Origin: Meira nashicola
Taxonomy: Eukaryota; Basidiomycota; Exobasidiomycetes; Exobasidiales; Brachybasidiaceae
DNA length: 64,000 nucleotides
NCBI GenBank assembly: GCA_001600355.1
Contig: BCJU01000002.1
Span: forward strand, 310,001-374,000
Direction: 5' to 3'
Shown: one piece after another, positions 46,548 to 55,865 of the stretch
Layout of the letters: each line of letters opens with the position of its first letter
How positions within the stretch are numbered: the stretch's first letter is position 1
The notes under the pieces: model-generated
Told to the model about the DNA's origin: nothing
What the model saw: only the letters and a program-made list of their open reading frames with translations
Databases searched by the model: none
Made by a program: the position numbers and the translations under genes

Positions 46548-47970
46548 ATGACGACAAAAGCTGAAATTCCTCAAGCAGCAGGTAAATCTCCATCAAAGAG
46601 ACCTTCTATGGGAGAACAAAGATTAACAGATTCATACGTACCAACAATGGCTCCCGATAATGCATGCGATGAACCTGCTCCTTCCGCTCCAGGTGGCGCA
46701 GGTAAAGACGCAATCGCAAAAGATGCAAACACAGGTGCCGATTACGATAAAGTTTATGGTGTTCGTCCAAAAACGTGAGTGTGGCAAAATACCCCTTTGC
46801 TAGATGAAAGTATGACAACTTTTACTGACTTTAATTCGTTCTCCACACCAAAATAGCACATGGCAATTGAAGCCTCACCGTGAATGGACATTATGGGAGT
46901 TCATTGCGTCCCTCGATATTTGTCCTGAATCAGCATATCAACGCAGAGATGCTAAAGCACCAATGCGTGGACCACCACCTGTTCGACCAATGTATCAAGA
47001 GAACGCATTCATTCTCTCAACCGCTACTGTTCCACTAGCCTTACACGCCGCATGGAACTACTTTGTCCCCAATCACAAACTTCATCCAGTTCCAGGTTGG
47101 ATCTTGTACCATCTAGCATTTATCGGTTTCGCTTTCGTCATGATCGGAAGACTACACAAGTATATGGCATCTTACGGTACCTTTGACGAACAAAATCGTG
47201 GACGTGACATGGTTGACGATCGTCATGTTAACCATTTAGGACGTTCGATTTTCATTTACACCATTTTCCGTACTCTTGGACCTTTCTTGTTAGCATGGAG
47301 AGGTGATATGACAAACGTTTTCGAAGGCTTACACTGGACAACTCCACTCAAGATGGCATGGTGGGAAGTTGCATTGGATTATTGGTTCTACCTATACCAT
47401 CGCTCTTGCCATGAATTTGATTTCTTATGGTTCATCCACCGTCAACATCATGCAACCAAGCATCCCACACCAATTCTTTCAATCCTTGCTGATGACTATC
47501 AAGAAGTTTTGGAAATTTTCATCATTCCATTTTTGGCAACAGCAATCACACCAAAGATGTCATTCATTGAACTTTGGTTGATCATTAACTACACACTCTA
47601 TGTCGAAGCTTTGGGTCACTCGGGTATTCGTGCAATTTGGCCTCATCCAATCTTGGGTTTGGCTCTACGTCCAATGGGAATGGAATTGGCCGTTGAAGAT
47701 CACGATTTGCATCATAGATTCGGTAAATCAGGAAAGAATTACGGAAAACAAACTCGTATCTGGGATCGTCTCTTTGGTACAATCGGAGAACGTATTGTGA
47801 GTATTTTGAGATGAGTAGTGATGATCCAACTTTGGTGATAGTAAGCATGTCCACTATGGATCATCATTGCTCGGAATTTCGATGAATAACGTACGATTGA
47901 GACGCTCTACTAACACTTTTGATTTTCTTTTCCACAGGAAACCCCATATACTGGATACTTGGGCAACTAA
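46548..47970 (+). CDS. Sterol desaturase / fatty acid hydroxylase superfamily protein
   Basis: Membrane di-iron oxygenase. Exons 46548-46774, 46857-47796 and 47938-47970 give 399 residues. The three histidine boxes are HRSCHE, FIHRQHHATKHPTP and DHDLHHRFGKSGKNYGKQTR, arranged over hydrophobic segments (around residues 150-195 and 225-330). The ending WDRLFGTIGERI then ETPYTGYLGN follows the third box, as in C-5 sterol desaturase-like enzymes. The N-terminal 75 residues are hydrophilic. The substrate is uncertain: ergosterol-pathway ERG3/ERG25 relatives or a sphingolipid hydroxylase (SUR2) are alternatives, but the third box HDLHHR differs from the usual ERG25 and ERG3 forms. The intron 1 junction (PKTTWQLKPHREW) is well supported. 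Confidence 0.85.
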
Positions 47971-48308
47971 GGTTCTCGATTTCCGCACAATTTTATACAC
48001 GATCGGCAGTTTTTAATCTCCTGCCGCTGCTTACGATAGTTTACGCTTTCTAGTACCCATCCTGCTTCTACAACATTGTATGCTTTTACCTTCTTGTTTT
48101 CTGTTGCGATAGTGAATTAAAAATTAAATAGATTGAAACAAATATTGAGAGTACAAGAACATGTGTATGCATGCGTGTGTGTATGTTTATGAAAAAGAAA
48201 CATGATAATTATACAGGATGTTTGCTGATATATACTGTGGCTGTACGAGAGAGAGAGAGATAGATAAGAAATGACTCTACACGAAACCTTTTTCGCTTTT
48301 TTAGAAGA
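47971..48308. other. Convergent 3' regions with a (GA)7 microsatellite
   Basis: 3' ends of the hydroxylase and the GGPP synthase. (GA)7 at 48247-48260. Nothing else is seen. Confidence 0.55.
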
Positions 48309-49742
48309 TCATATACTTTCGTATGGTGTGTCAATATCCGTTGGTGGACAATCAGGTGATCCATACCAGCCGGAACGTAATAATTTGACGTAAGAGCGAA
48401 GGTGATCATTTGGTCTTCCGTCGTCCAAAAGATGTTCAACTTTGCGTAATTCATGTCGAATTTGACGATCGACATGTAATAAAACTTGACAAGTATAACG
48501 AAAACTGTTTGTATGATCTTGCATATACTGTACAATAGCTCGCTTTTTATCCGCTGCTTTGGGCTTTTCACGTAAAGCATTTATAAAACTTTCATGATTT
48601 CGAATCTTTAAGTTTGGATCATTCTCACTACCATCTTCCAACATAACTATACCTTCCGGAGTTGGAGATGCAGGCTCTAAAGGTGAATCGTAATGTGGTG
48701 TTCTGATCTCTTCGGCAGAGCTTGACGCTTGCTTTGGAGGGTTTGAATAATCATCCGAATAATTTGAAGCTGATAACTTTCCACTCTTTTCCGAATCCGT
48801 TGAACTTTCTTCCTCTTCTTGCCGGGTTCGACAAGATAATTCTGCCATTCGTTTTTCCAATTCGCTCGAAAAGGTATCACTGCTTGATTTCATTGATAAA
48901 GGTAAGCCATTGTTCCTTTCGCCGATCATCAGCCGACTTGCAGTGATAGCATGAATGAGCGGAAAAGAGAATTTTCCTTCAGATAAATCATCACAATATC
49001 CTTTATTGTGTGTATAGTCGCCCGAACGTAAATTCATATAATCATCACGAATTTGGTATTGCAGTCCGATCAAATTGATCAAAGTAACGATTGGATCTCC
49101 TTCAGAGGTTGATTTGAGTCTCGTGCTTTGTCCGATCATAAGCCTACAAGCCACTCGAAACAATCCTCCCGTTTTATTGTTCACCATTTGAATGTATTCT
49201 TCCTCACTTGGACAAATGAAATTTTCCCGCAAATATAAATCCATTCCTTGACCACGATGTAAATTTATCATCTCTTCCATTAACATACGTTGTACGGCTT
49301 CTGTACTCATCAAAGGAGTATGTCCTGGCACTTTGAGGTCTGACATTTCGATCAATTGACTTATACCCAAAAAGTAGACATAATTCGCCGCATTGATGGT
49401 AAGTGGAACACCGTAAACCATATGAGAAGATGGCTTTCCTCTTCGCAATTCCGATCCGTCTTCGATATCATCGATCATCAAACTACTTGTATGCAACATC
49501 CTAATCGTTTCATCAATAAGCTTCAACTTCTCTGATGGAACTTTTAACCACCAATCCAACGTGTTGATCAATTTTGATCGAACGCCATGTCCAGGATTTG
49601 TATCCAAATAATCATAAGATCCAAGCAATGCACGTTCATTTGATTCACTCCATTTAGGTTGAGATGCTAGCATATCACGAACTCCTGCATACCAAGATGG
49701 ATCAGGCATAGCGGAAGAGTGCGTCGCTCTGTGTCCATTCAT
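48309..49742 (-). CDS. BTS1: Geranylgeranyl diphosphate synthase
   Basis: Chain-elongating prenyl transferase making GGPP for protein prenylation and terpenoids. The open frame starts at a TTG; the first ATG is at 49742, giving 477 residues. Core features are KVPSEKLKLIDETIRMLHTS and the first aspartate-rich motif SLMIDDIEDGSELRRGKP. LHRGQGMDLYLRENF, the NKTGGLFRVACRLM block and the second aspartate-rich motif GLQYQIRDDYMNLRS with GKFSFPLIHA complete the core. Most fungal GGPP synthases are about 300-350 residues. This one has an insertion of about 90 residues (LEKRMAELSCRTRQEEEESS through LEPASPTPEG), rich in Ser and Glu, before the final helices (IVQYMQDHTNSFRYTCQVL). The insertion has no introns and is in frame. 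Confidence 0.92.
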   Translation of the reverse strand: MNGHRATHSSAMPDPSWYAGVRDMLASQPKWSESNERALLGSYDYLDTNPGHGVRSKLINTLDWWLKVPSEKLKLIDETIRMLHTSSLMIDDIEDGSELRRGKPSSHMVYGVPLTINAANYVYFLGISQLIEMSDLKVPGHTPLMSTEAVQRMLMEEMINLHRGQGMDLYLRENFICPSEEEYIQMVNNKTGGLFRVACRLMIGQSTRLKSTSEGDPIVTLINLIGLQYQIRDDYMNLRSGDYTHNKGYCDDLSEGKFSFPLIHAITASRLMIGERNNGLPLSMKSSSDTFSSELEKRMAELSCRTRQEEEESSTDSEKSGKLSASNYSDDYSNPPKQASSSAEEIRTPHYDSPLEPASPTPEGIVMLEDGSENDPNLKIRNHESFINALREKPKAADKKRAIVQYMQDHTNSFRYTCQVLLHVDRQIRHELRKVEHLLDDGRPNDHLRSYVKLLRSGWYGSPDCPPTDIDTPYESI

Positions 49743-50721
49743 CTCGGTTGTTAGGCGATCGTAAAGAAGAAAAGGATCCAAAGGTTTATAAAGAGCAATC
49801 GTAATTGAAGAGTATGGCGTCAAGAGCCTGACGAAATCTTCTTGAGAGTCAATTTAGGCGCACGGCGATGCTGTAAGGTACGAAGGCGTTTTGGGATGTT
49901 GAGAGTAGTGAGGGTGGAATCCCGGGGCTTTGATAACCAGAAGTTTTAGGATGTTTAAATAGGCAATTGTCCGGTGCCTATTTTCGAAAGAAGAAAGATT
50001 TTGTGTGAGTTGCCAAATGAAGCAAGTAAGAATCGCCCTCCTTTTGTATTATTTCGATTAAAACAAAATCCTTTTAGATCGAACGAAACTTTTTTAAGGT
50101 ACAAGAAAAGTTTGCTTCCATTGCCGATTTCGCGCATTTATTTATCCTCTGGGAAATGGATGGCGTTCATGAGTTTTGTTGCGGAAAAAGAAATGTGTTT
50201 TGTTATTGGATGAAATGATGGGATTTGGTAAGAGAGAAAAGGGGTCGGAGTTAAAAATGAACTTGGATATGATTAAGGCGCAGCGCATACTCTCACGCCC
50301 ATTTTATAATTCAATGTGACAAAAACAGAAAACGCAGTACCGTCTTTTCGGTCATACCGCTTTTTTGTATAATATACTTACATCGATTCGTGGGTATAAC
50401 GCCTTCTCATTCATATCTTAAAATGATCCCTTCTTTTGCTCCTTTCCATTGCCATTACAATCAGAAAGGGTCCAAAAAAGGTGATCAATATGCGGATAGC
50501 AAAAGCGCCTTGATCAAGGTGGGGGCCGAAAAGCTATTGTATGCGTGTTTTGTGTACGTAAGCACGGAGATTAATTAAATAAAACGCGCTGACCGTTTTC
50601 TATTGACAAATTCTTGGAGAAATTTTTTTGGAAGTCAGAGTCTTTTTTTAAAGTTGAAATTACGAAGAAGAACATTCCAAGCTCTTCACGCTGCCGTCAT
50701 CATCCATCATTCATATCACAA
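49743..50721. other. Divergent intergenic GGPP synthase / RRP7
   Basis: 979 bp, AT-rich, holding GCGCAGCGCA copy 5 (50278-50287) and poly-T and poly-A tracts. Open frames here lack coding character. Confidence 0.5.
50278..50287 (+). promoter_or_regulatory. Intergenic motif GCGCAGCGCA, copy 5
   Basis: Fifth exact copy, in the divergent GGPP synthase / RRP7 promoter, 435 nt upstream of RRP7. Confidence 0.35.
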
Positions 50722-51816
50722 ATGGCAAAAAAAGGAAAAACATCCAAGCAGTCTACGGATGTAGCATCAAGTCATGTCGGTCCTAAGCAAATTGGCGCTT
50801 TTAAAACGCTCAAAATTGGACAGCATTGGTGTTACATGCGTGCTCATGCAGGAGGAGATGAAAGAACAATGTTTTTGGTAAATTTACCAATTGATACAAC
50901 AGAGAAGCACATTCGAGTACTATTTGCACAAGCTGGTCAGATTGAGAGTGTACGATTATGGAAGGGAAAAGGAGTGGAATTGATGGAAGAGGAGGATGAG
51001 GAAGACGAAGAACAATCACAGCAGCAAAGATCCGGCTCGAAGAAGAATGCTGTTCAACAAGTACCCAAGGTGGTACCACTTCCTCCTTTGGACCCAAGAG
51101 ATCCCAACCCTTTCCTTCCTACTTCTACAAGCGCACATGTCACATTTTTGGACGAATCTTCTCTTGCCAGAGCACTTGAGATGCATTCGATAAAAGCTTG
51201 GCCTGATCCATTCAAAGACATAGAAGCTGCACAGCAAAAATTAGACGAAGAAGAAGTAGACAATAGTAAGACAAACAAAAAGCGTTCCAATGCTGTCCGT
51301 ACAGCGGAAGAGGCAGCAGCAAAGTCCACAGCAAATGCACCACCAGTCGGTCTGGAATATCTGTTAGCCCGTCATCGTGCTGTCCGACCTGCTTTGAGTT
51401 TAGTCAAAGAACATGCGGATAGTGTGATGGCTTCATTCGAATATAGACTCAAGAATCCTAAACAAAAATCCAAAGCTAGCACAGGTGGAATCGAAGCTGT
51501 TAGTGTTGGTCCAAATGGAGAATTATTGGACGCAGACGGTTTCATTATCGTTCAGTCTACTGGAAAGTATGGTAGAACGGCTGATGCACAAGGTGGAAGT
51601 GTTCGTGTTGCCCGATCACGAGCACAAGGTGAACGAAACCGAGGGGCCGATGATGAACCTGCAAAGAAGAAAAAGAAATTAGAATTGGACGACTTTTATC
51701 GATTCCAAAGAAGGGAAGCTAAACGACAAGAGCTTGCCGATTTACGTGCCAAATTCCAAGCCGATCAAGAAAAGATCAAGGAGCTCAAAGCGAATCGAAA
51801 CTTCAAGCCGTTCTAA
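50722..51816 (+). CDS. RRP7: Ribosomal RNA-processing protein 7
   Basis: Component of the UTP-C/CURI complex in the 90S pre-ribosome, needed for 18S rRNA maturation. The first ATG is 50722; the open frame extends upstream to a TTG. 364 residues: a divergent RRM (TMFLVNLPIDTTEKHIRVLF, HVTFLDESSLARALEMH) interrupted by an acidic Glu/Gln insertion (ELMEEEDEEDEEQSQQQ). A middle region contains EYLLARHRAVRPALSLVKE. The diagnostic C-terminal Rrp7 domain reads LELDDFYRFQRREAKRQELA, then DLRAKFQADQEKIKELK, and ends FKPF. The Lys-rich run before it (AKKKKK) is a likely nucleolar signal. Single exon. Converges with URA6. Confidence 0.93.
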   Translation: MAKKGKTSKQSTDVASSHVGPKQIGAFKTLKIGQHWCYMRAHAGGDERTMFLVNLPIDTTEKHIRVLFAQAGQIESVRLWKGKGVELMEEEDEEDEEQSQQQRSGSKKNAVQQVPKVVPLPPLDPRDPNPFLPTSTSAHVTFLDESSLARALEMHSIKAWPDPFKDIEAAQQKLDEEEVDNSKTNKKRSNAVRTAEEAAAKSTANAPPVGLEYLLARHRAVRPALSLVKEHADSVMASFEYRLKNPKQKSKASTGGIEAVSVGPNGELLDADGFIIVQSTGKYGRTADAQGGSVRVARSRAQGERNRGADDEPAKKKKKLELDDFYRFQRREAKRQELADLRAKFQADQEKIKELKANRNFKPF

Positions 51817-51959
51817 TGTCTTGCTTTCTTTTCGATGCAATTGTACACTATACCATCAACGCTACAGCATAGATTCATTGATTGTAAGATATACCTGAAT
51901 TAATATTATTGATAAAGCATATGTCTAGAAGAGAATTTTGTGAATGGAAATAATATTGA

Positions 51960-52643
51960 TCATGCGGCTTGACCTAAGCGTGCAAAAGTGTCGTTCATTG
52001 CTTTACGAATATCTTTAGTAACTTGTTCAACGTCTTGCTCAGAATCTACTTCGACAACACGATCTTGCTTGCGGTAGTATTCGACAACTGGCATACTAGT
52101 GTCAACGAATGTTTGGAAGCGTTTTTTGATACTTTCTTCGTTATCATCTGCACGTCCGCTTGTCTTTCCGCGTTCTAATAAACGTTCTAACATCACTTTT
52201 TCGCTACACTGCAAAAATAAAACAAATCTTGAAAGGCAAACAGTTTCGTCAAAAATGATTGCTTGATCCATTTTACGTGGAAAACCATCGATCAAAAAGC
52301 GACCTTTACCATCTGTCCATTTTGATTTATGTGCTTGTGGAATATCATGTCCTGATAATGTTTTTCCTTGAGCATCAATTGCTTCTTTCATTGAATTACG
52401 TAAAAGTGCAATTGTGATTTCTTGTGGTACAATTTTACCTTCTTTAATATGATCAGCAATCAATTGACCGAATTCAGAACCTTGACGTTTTTGTTCTGCA
52501 CGTAAAAGATCACCTGCACTTAAATGAACGAAACCATAATCGTTTACTAAACGTTCACATTGTGTTCCTTTACCTGCTCCAGGTCCACCTAAAACAAACA
52601 CAACAGTAACTTTTTCTTGTGAAAATGTAGGAGAGTTTGACAT
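51960..52643 (-). CDS. URA6: UMP-CMP kinase
   Basis: Phosphorylates UMP (and CMP/dCMP) with ATP; essential for pyrimidine nucleotides. 227 residues. P-loop FVLGGPGAGKGTQCERL, NMP-binding HLSAGDLLRAEQKRQGSEFG, GKIVPQEITIALLRNSM, the DGFPRKMDQAIIFDE block and LID region ERGKTSGRADDNEESIKKRF are complete. An insertion (LSGHDIPQAHKSKWTD) sits between the NMP domain and GRFLIDGFP. Only 17 nt separate this ATG from the stop of the upstream 61-residue membrane protein on the same strand, so the mRNA leader is either extremely short or includes that small gene. Converges with RRP7. Confidence 0.95.
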   Translation of the reverse strand: MSNSPTFSQEKVTVVFVLGGPGAGKGTQCERLVNDYGFVHLSAGDLLRAEQKRQGSEFGQLIADHIKEGKIVPQEITIALLRNSMKEAIDAQGKTLSGHDIPQAHKSKWTDGKGRFLIDGFPRKMDQAIIFDETVCLSRFVLFLQCSEKVMLERLLERGKTSGRADDNEESIKKRFQTFVDTSMPVVEYYRKQDRVVEVDSEQDVEQVTKDIRKAMNDTFARLGQAA

Positions 52644-52660
52644 TTTTGTATGTGATGTGT

Positions 52661-52846
52661 TTAAGAGATTGTTGAATTTCGAACTGGTTTTAATGGATCA
52701 GGATGTGGGATTCTTTGTTCTCGTTTATGTTTTTCAGGATCGTTTGCACGTTTACGAACGACGTATGCGAATGAACCAAAACCTAAAAGTGCTATTGCGG
52801 CAAATGCGATTGGATTAGGTGTAGTACGAGGTGATTTTGACGTCAT
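52661..52846 (-). CDS. Small single-span membrane protein, 61 residues
   Basis: MTSKSPRTTPNPIAFAAIAL then LGFGSFAYVVRKR: a hydrophilic start, one hydrophobic helix (about residues 13-30), then a basic and Pro-rich tail (DPEKHKREQRIPHPDPLKP). I do not recognise a named family; size and layout resemble short mitochondrial or ER tail-anchored proteins. It ends 17 nt before the URA6 start on the same strand, and it diverges from tubulin cofactor A by 245 bp. Codon pattern and the clear helix make a real protein likely, but there is no independent evidence. Confidence 0.6.
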   Translation of the reverse strand: MTSKSPRTTPNPIAFAAIALLGFGSFAYVVRKRANDPEKHKREQRIPHPDPLKPVRNSTIS

Positions 52847-53091
52847 TCAGATGAGGGATGTGATGTAGGTAAAAGCGGGGATTTTATACTCTACAATTTC
52901 ATTTTTAGAAGAATGTCAACACATTATTCATTTGGGTCAATGCATGCACGCAAGGCAAGCACTGCTTTTGGGCGCCAGGCGCTGCATTCAGTCTCCCCTT
53001 TCAGCCCGCTAAAAGGCGCATACATCACTTGTATAACGCCTTTTTTACTTTTACAGCCTCCTTTCTTCCAACAAGTTTTCCAACCCAAATC

Positions 53092-53516
53092 ATGAGTGAC
53101 GTAAAGACGATCAAAAGACAGCTAACAATCAAAACTGGCGTTGTGAAACGGTGAGTGATGGGAATGAAAGAAGTATGGCGGTACAAAAGAGAGAGGGCTG
53201 ACAAAATACACATGCACACTCACACTATGTAAGCTTGGTAAAAGAGGAAAAATCATATGAAAAAGAAGCAAAAGAACAAGAAGAAAGGGTAGCAAAATAC
53301 GAATCAGAAGGAAAAGAATCATGGGAAATTTCACAACAAAAAAAAGTTTTACAAGATTGTAAACAAATGATTCCTGATTGTCAAAAAAGATTACAATCAG
53401 CCGTTGAAGATTTACAGAGTATTCTTGATGGATTGGAGGGCGAAGAATTAACTTCATCTGATGAGGCAAAAGCAGCCAAGGATGCTTTGAGTTCAGTTTC
53501 AACAACAAATTCATGA
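53092..53516 (+). CDS. RBL2: Tubulin-binding cofactor A
   Basis: Chaperone that holds beta-tubulin during alpha/beta dimer assembly. Exons 53092-53150 and 53234-53516 give 113 residues: MSDVKTIKRQLTIKTGVVKR with LVKEEKSYEKEAKEQEERVA across the junction, then VLQDCKQMIPDCQKRLQSAV. The whole protein is a helical bundle, as expected. The acceptor (TATGTAAG) is slightly unusual, but the join keeps the family block TGVVKRLVKEE. Length matches yeast Rbl2 (106) and human TBCA (108). Converges with the fluoride channel gene. Confidence 0.93.
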
Positions 53517-53632
53517 GAGACTAGATCTCAGCTAGCGGAACTTAAATATGACTCTCTTCATCATGAAAATATCTATTCTATTTTAGGGTATATTGGGTAT
53601 ATAATATGCAAACAAAGCAAGATGTCGAATAA

Positions 53633-54811
53633 TTACAATGTGATACCTTTACAGCTTCCAGAATCGCCAAGACTCCACCAAGGTGCTCCTATAGTTAGCA
53701 CGCAAAGTATGATTCCTAGAACATAACTTCCCAAAAGATAGCCAAAAGCTCTTCGTCGAGGTTTGATATTGTCTAATTCGACTGCGAATGTACTAATTGT
53801 GGATAAACAACCACAAAATCCTTCCTGAACGCCATAAAGTGCATGACATGCTTCGACCGTATAAACGCCTCCACCGCCGATTCCAGCCACTCGACCAACA
53901 TTTTGTCCTATAAAAGCTGCACACAAAACGGCAGTTGCGATCAAATTAGCTGCAAGTGTACCGATCGGCCAAAATGGCATCCTTTTGCTGATAGGATATG
54001 AATTAAATCTAGAAAGATACCATCGTAAAATTGCACCTGGTGGGGACAAAACGACGGCATACGTGACATGTCGAAATGGCTCATAAGTGCCACATAAAAC
54101 AGCTGATCCAGCCCAGAACACCACGCCCAAAAGTATGCAAAAGATATCCGGTCCTGTTGTGTATGGAACAAGTGAATCAGCATGTGCTCGAGTCGGCTTT
54201 GGTGGACTTTCAGTGTTACTATTGACGTCATCTTTGGTATGTTTTGGGGAAATAGACTTTTGAATTCGTTCTAGAATCACGAGAACAGGTTTGGCGGGTA
54301 GGATAGATGCTAATGCTCTTCCGGCGTACAACGAAATGAGTGACATTCCAATGGTTGCGCCTGTTTGTGTTAAAGCGTCCATTACGTTGTGCAATCCATG
54401 TCTATCGTAATGTTTTTGATTACCATAAGCTTGAAAGACATGTAAGATCCAAGATGAAAAAGTAGTTAAACTTCCACAAAATCCTGTTCCGATAGCAATA
54501 AAAGCAGGAGGATACCATTTTTCCAAATCTTCTTTATTTGCTATATTCCAACCCATCACTAAACATCCTACTGCTTGTGCCCATATTGTAGGTTCAATAC
54601 TTTGACCTGAATACGTATTTAATGCAATCAAACCTTCACGAGCTAATAAACCCCAAATTGAAGAAAATATTAAGATTCCCAAGATTGCAAAATGTCTTAA
54701 TAATCTTTCAGAAATTGAAGATGGATCATTGGCTTTGAGCAAAATGCTTGGTTCTATTTGTTCACCAGCTTCCTCGTCGGGTCCTCGACTTTCGTCGGGA
54801 TTAGCTTGCAT
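53633..54811 (-). CDS. FEX1: Fluoride export channel (FEX/CrcB, two-domain)
   Basis: Plasma membrane fluoride channel protecting cells from fluoride. 392 residues with two homologous CrcB/Fluc halves joined by a loop, the eukaryotic arrangement. Half 1 (about residues 30-165) has LAREGLIALNTYSG, WAQAVGCLVMGW and GTGFCGSLTTFSSW. Half 2 (about 210-380) has SPPGAILRWYLSRFNS, FWPIGTLAANLIATAVLC and GVQEGFCGCLSTISTF. The ANL asparagine and the phenylalanine-box (TTFSSW, STISTF) are present in half 2; half 1 has GCLVMG where fungi often show a degenerate Asn position, which is normal for FEX. The loop (PKHTKDDVNSNTESPPKP) is hydrophilic. Single exon. Divergent from the SUZ-domain gene. Confidence 0.93.
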   Translation of the reverse strand: MQANPDESRGPDEEAGEQIEPSILLKANDPSSISERLLRHFAILGILIFSSIWGLLAREGLIALNTYSGQSIEPTIWAQAVGCLVMGWNIANKEDLEKWYPPAFIAIGTGFCGSLTTFSSWILHVFQAYGNQKHYDRHGLHNVMDALTQTGATIGMSLISLYAGRALASILPAKPVLVILERIQKSISPKHTKDDVNSNTESPPKPTRAHADSLVPYTTGPDIFCILLGVVFWAGSAVLCGTYEPFRHVTYAVVLSPPGAILRWYLSRFNSYPISKRMPFWPIGTLAANLIATAVLCAAFIGQNVGRVAGIGGGGVYTVEACHALYGVQEGFCGCLSTISTFAVELDNIKPRRRAFGYLLGSYVLGIILCVLTIGAPWWSLGDSGSCKGITL

Positions 54812-55048
54812 TCTTTACGTTCGTATGGTGGTGATAAGTGTAAACATGCGGAGAGAGGATCGGAGTGGAGTTACAAATTTTTTTTGCGGGTTGACTCTTA
54901 AAAACGCGTCCCTTTAAAGAAGGATGATAAAGTGTTATTTGCGATAAAGCTAATTGCATTCATTCGGGGAAACAAAGAAGTTTACCAAATTATACGGACA
55001 AGCGATCACCTACTTCAACATCGTTTGAATCTGCTTTTCTTTTTGATC

Positions 55049-55775
55049 ATGTCGGCTAAATTCAAATCAACAAAGAAGAAGCCAGAGTTAGAGGCAGAAG
55101 TTGATGATTGGGATGTATCAGATGAAGAAGGTGCGATACCACAATCAACTCAACAATATCAAAGAAAGGTATACCAAGATGCATGGGGTGATGATAGTGA
55201 AACGAATTCTATAGAACGACCAAAAGTAGAAGGAAGAACATTATGGGAAGAAGCGTGAGTGTGATTGTATGGATGTGTAAGAATTGCTTTAATATTAATT
55301 CCCATCTGCTTCTGTCATTGCTGCAACAAACAGAAATCGTCAAACTCCACAAGCTCAACCGATTGTACAAAATCGTAGTATACCAGTCAGTCTCCTTGCA
55401 CCCGGACTATCAAATACACCTTCTACATCAACATCAGGAAGAATGAACGGAAATTCAGTAAACTCGATAACGAATGACGAATATGATTCAAGACCACCAC
55501 CACAAATTTTACGTAGAGATCGAAATTCAAAACAAGCAGCCGAACAAGCAGCAGCTATTGCGGCTGCAAATGCTGCTAAACAAAAGAAATCTTTAGCTGA
55601 AAGAGAAAAAGAATATAAACTTGCAAGAGAAAGAATTTTTGGCGGTAAAGTAGATGCTTCAACTACAACATCAACGGCAAAGAGTACACCTTCGCAAAGT
55701 AGAAATGGAAGTGGAAGTGATACGGGTGGTAGGAATAGTCCAAATATAAACGTAAAAGGAAAGAAGATTCGGTAG
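55049..55775 (+). CDS. SUZ-domain protein (SZRD1-like)
   Basis: Exons 55049-55254 and 55334-55775 (donor GTGAGT, acceptor AACAG) give 215 residues. It begins MSAKFKSTKKKPELEAEVDD with an acidic region (WDVSDEEG). The SUZ domain, an RNA-binding motif, is at about residues 108-160: SRPPPQILRRDRNSK, then KSLAEREKEYKLARERIFGG. The extreme C-terminus NVKGKKIR matches the short SUZ-C motif. SUZ domains occur in R3H-SUZ and larp-type proteins and in the small SZRD1; with no other domain this is SZRD1-like. Alanine- and Gln-rich helix between (KQAAEQAAAIAAANAAKQ). Role in the cell is unknown in fungi. Converges with the TMEM242-like gene. Confidence 0.82.
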
Positions 55776-55865
55776 CAAACAAGCAAGTATGGAATTATTG
55801 ATATTTATACAGTATGTTTGTTATTTTAATTGTATTGGTACATTTGATTGTCGTTTGAGCAAGTA

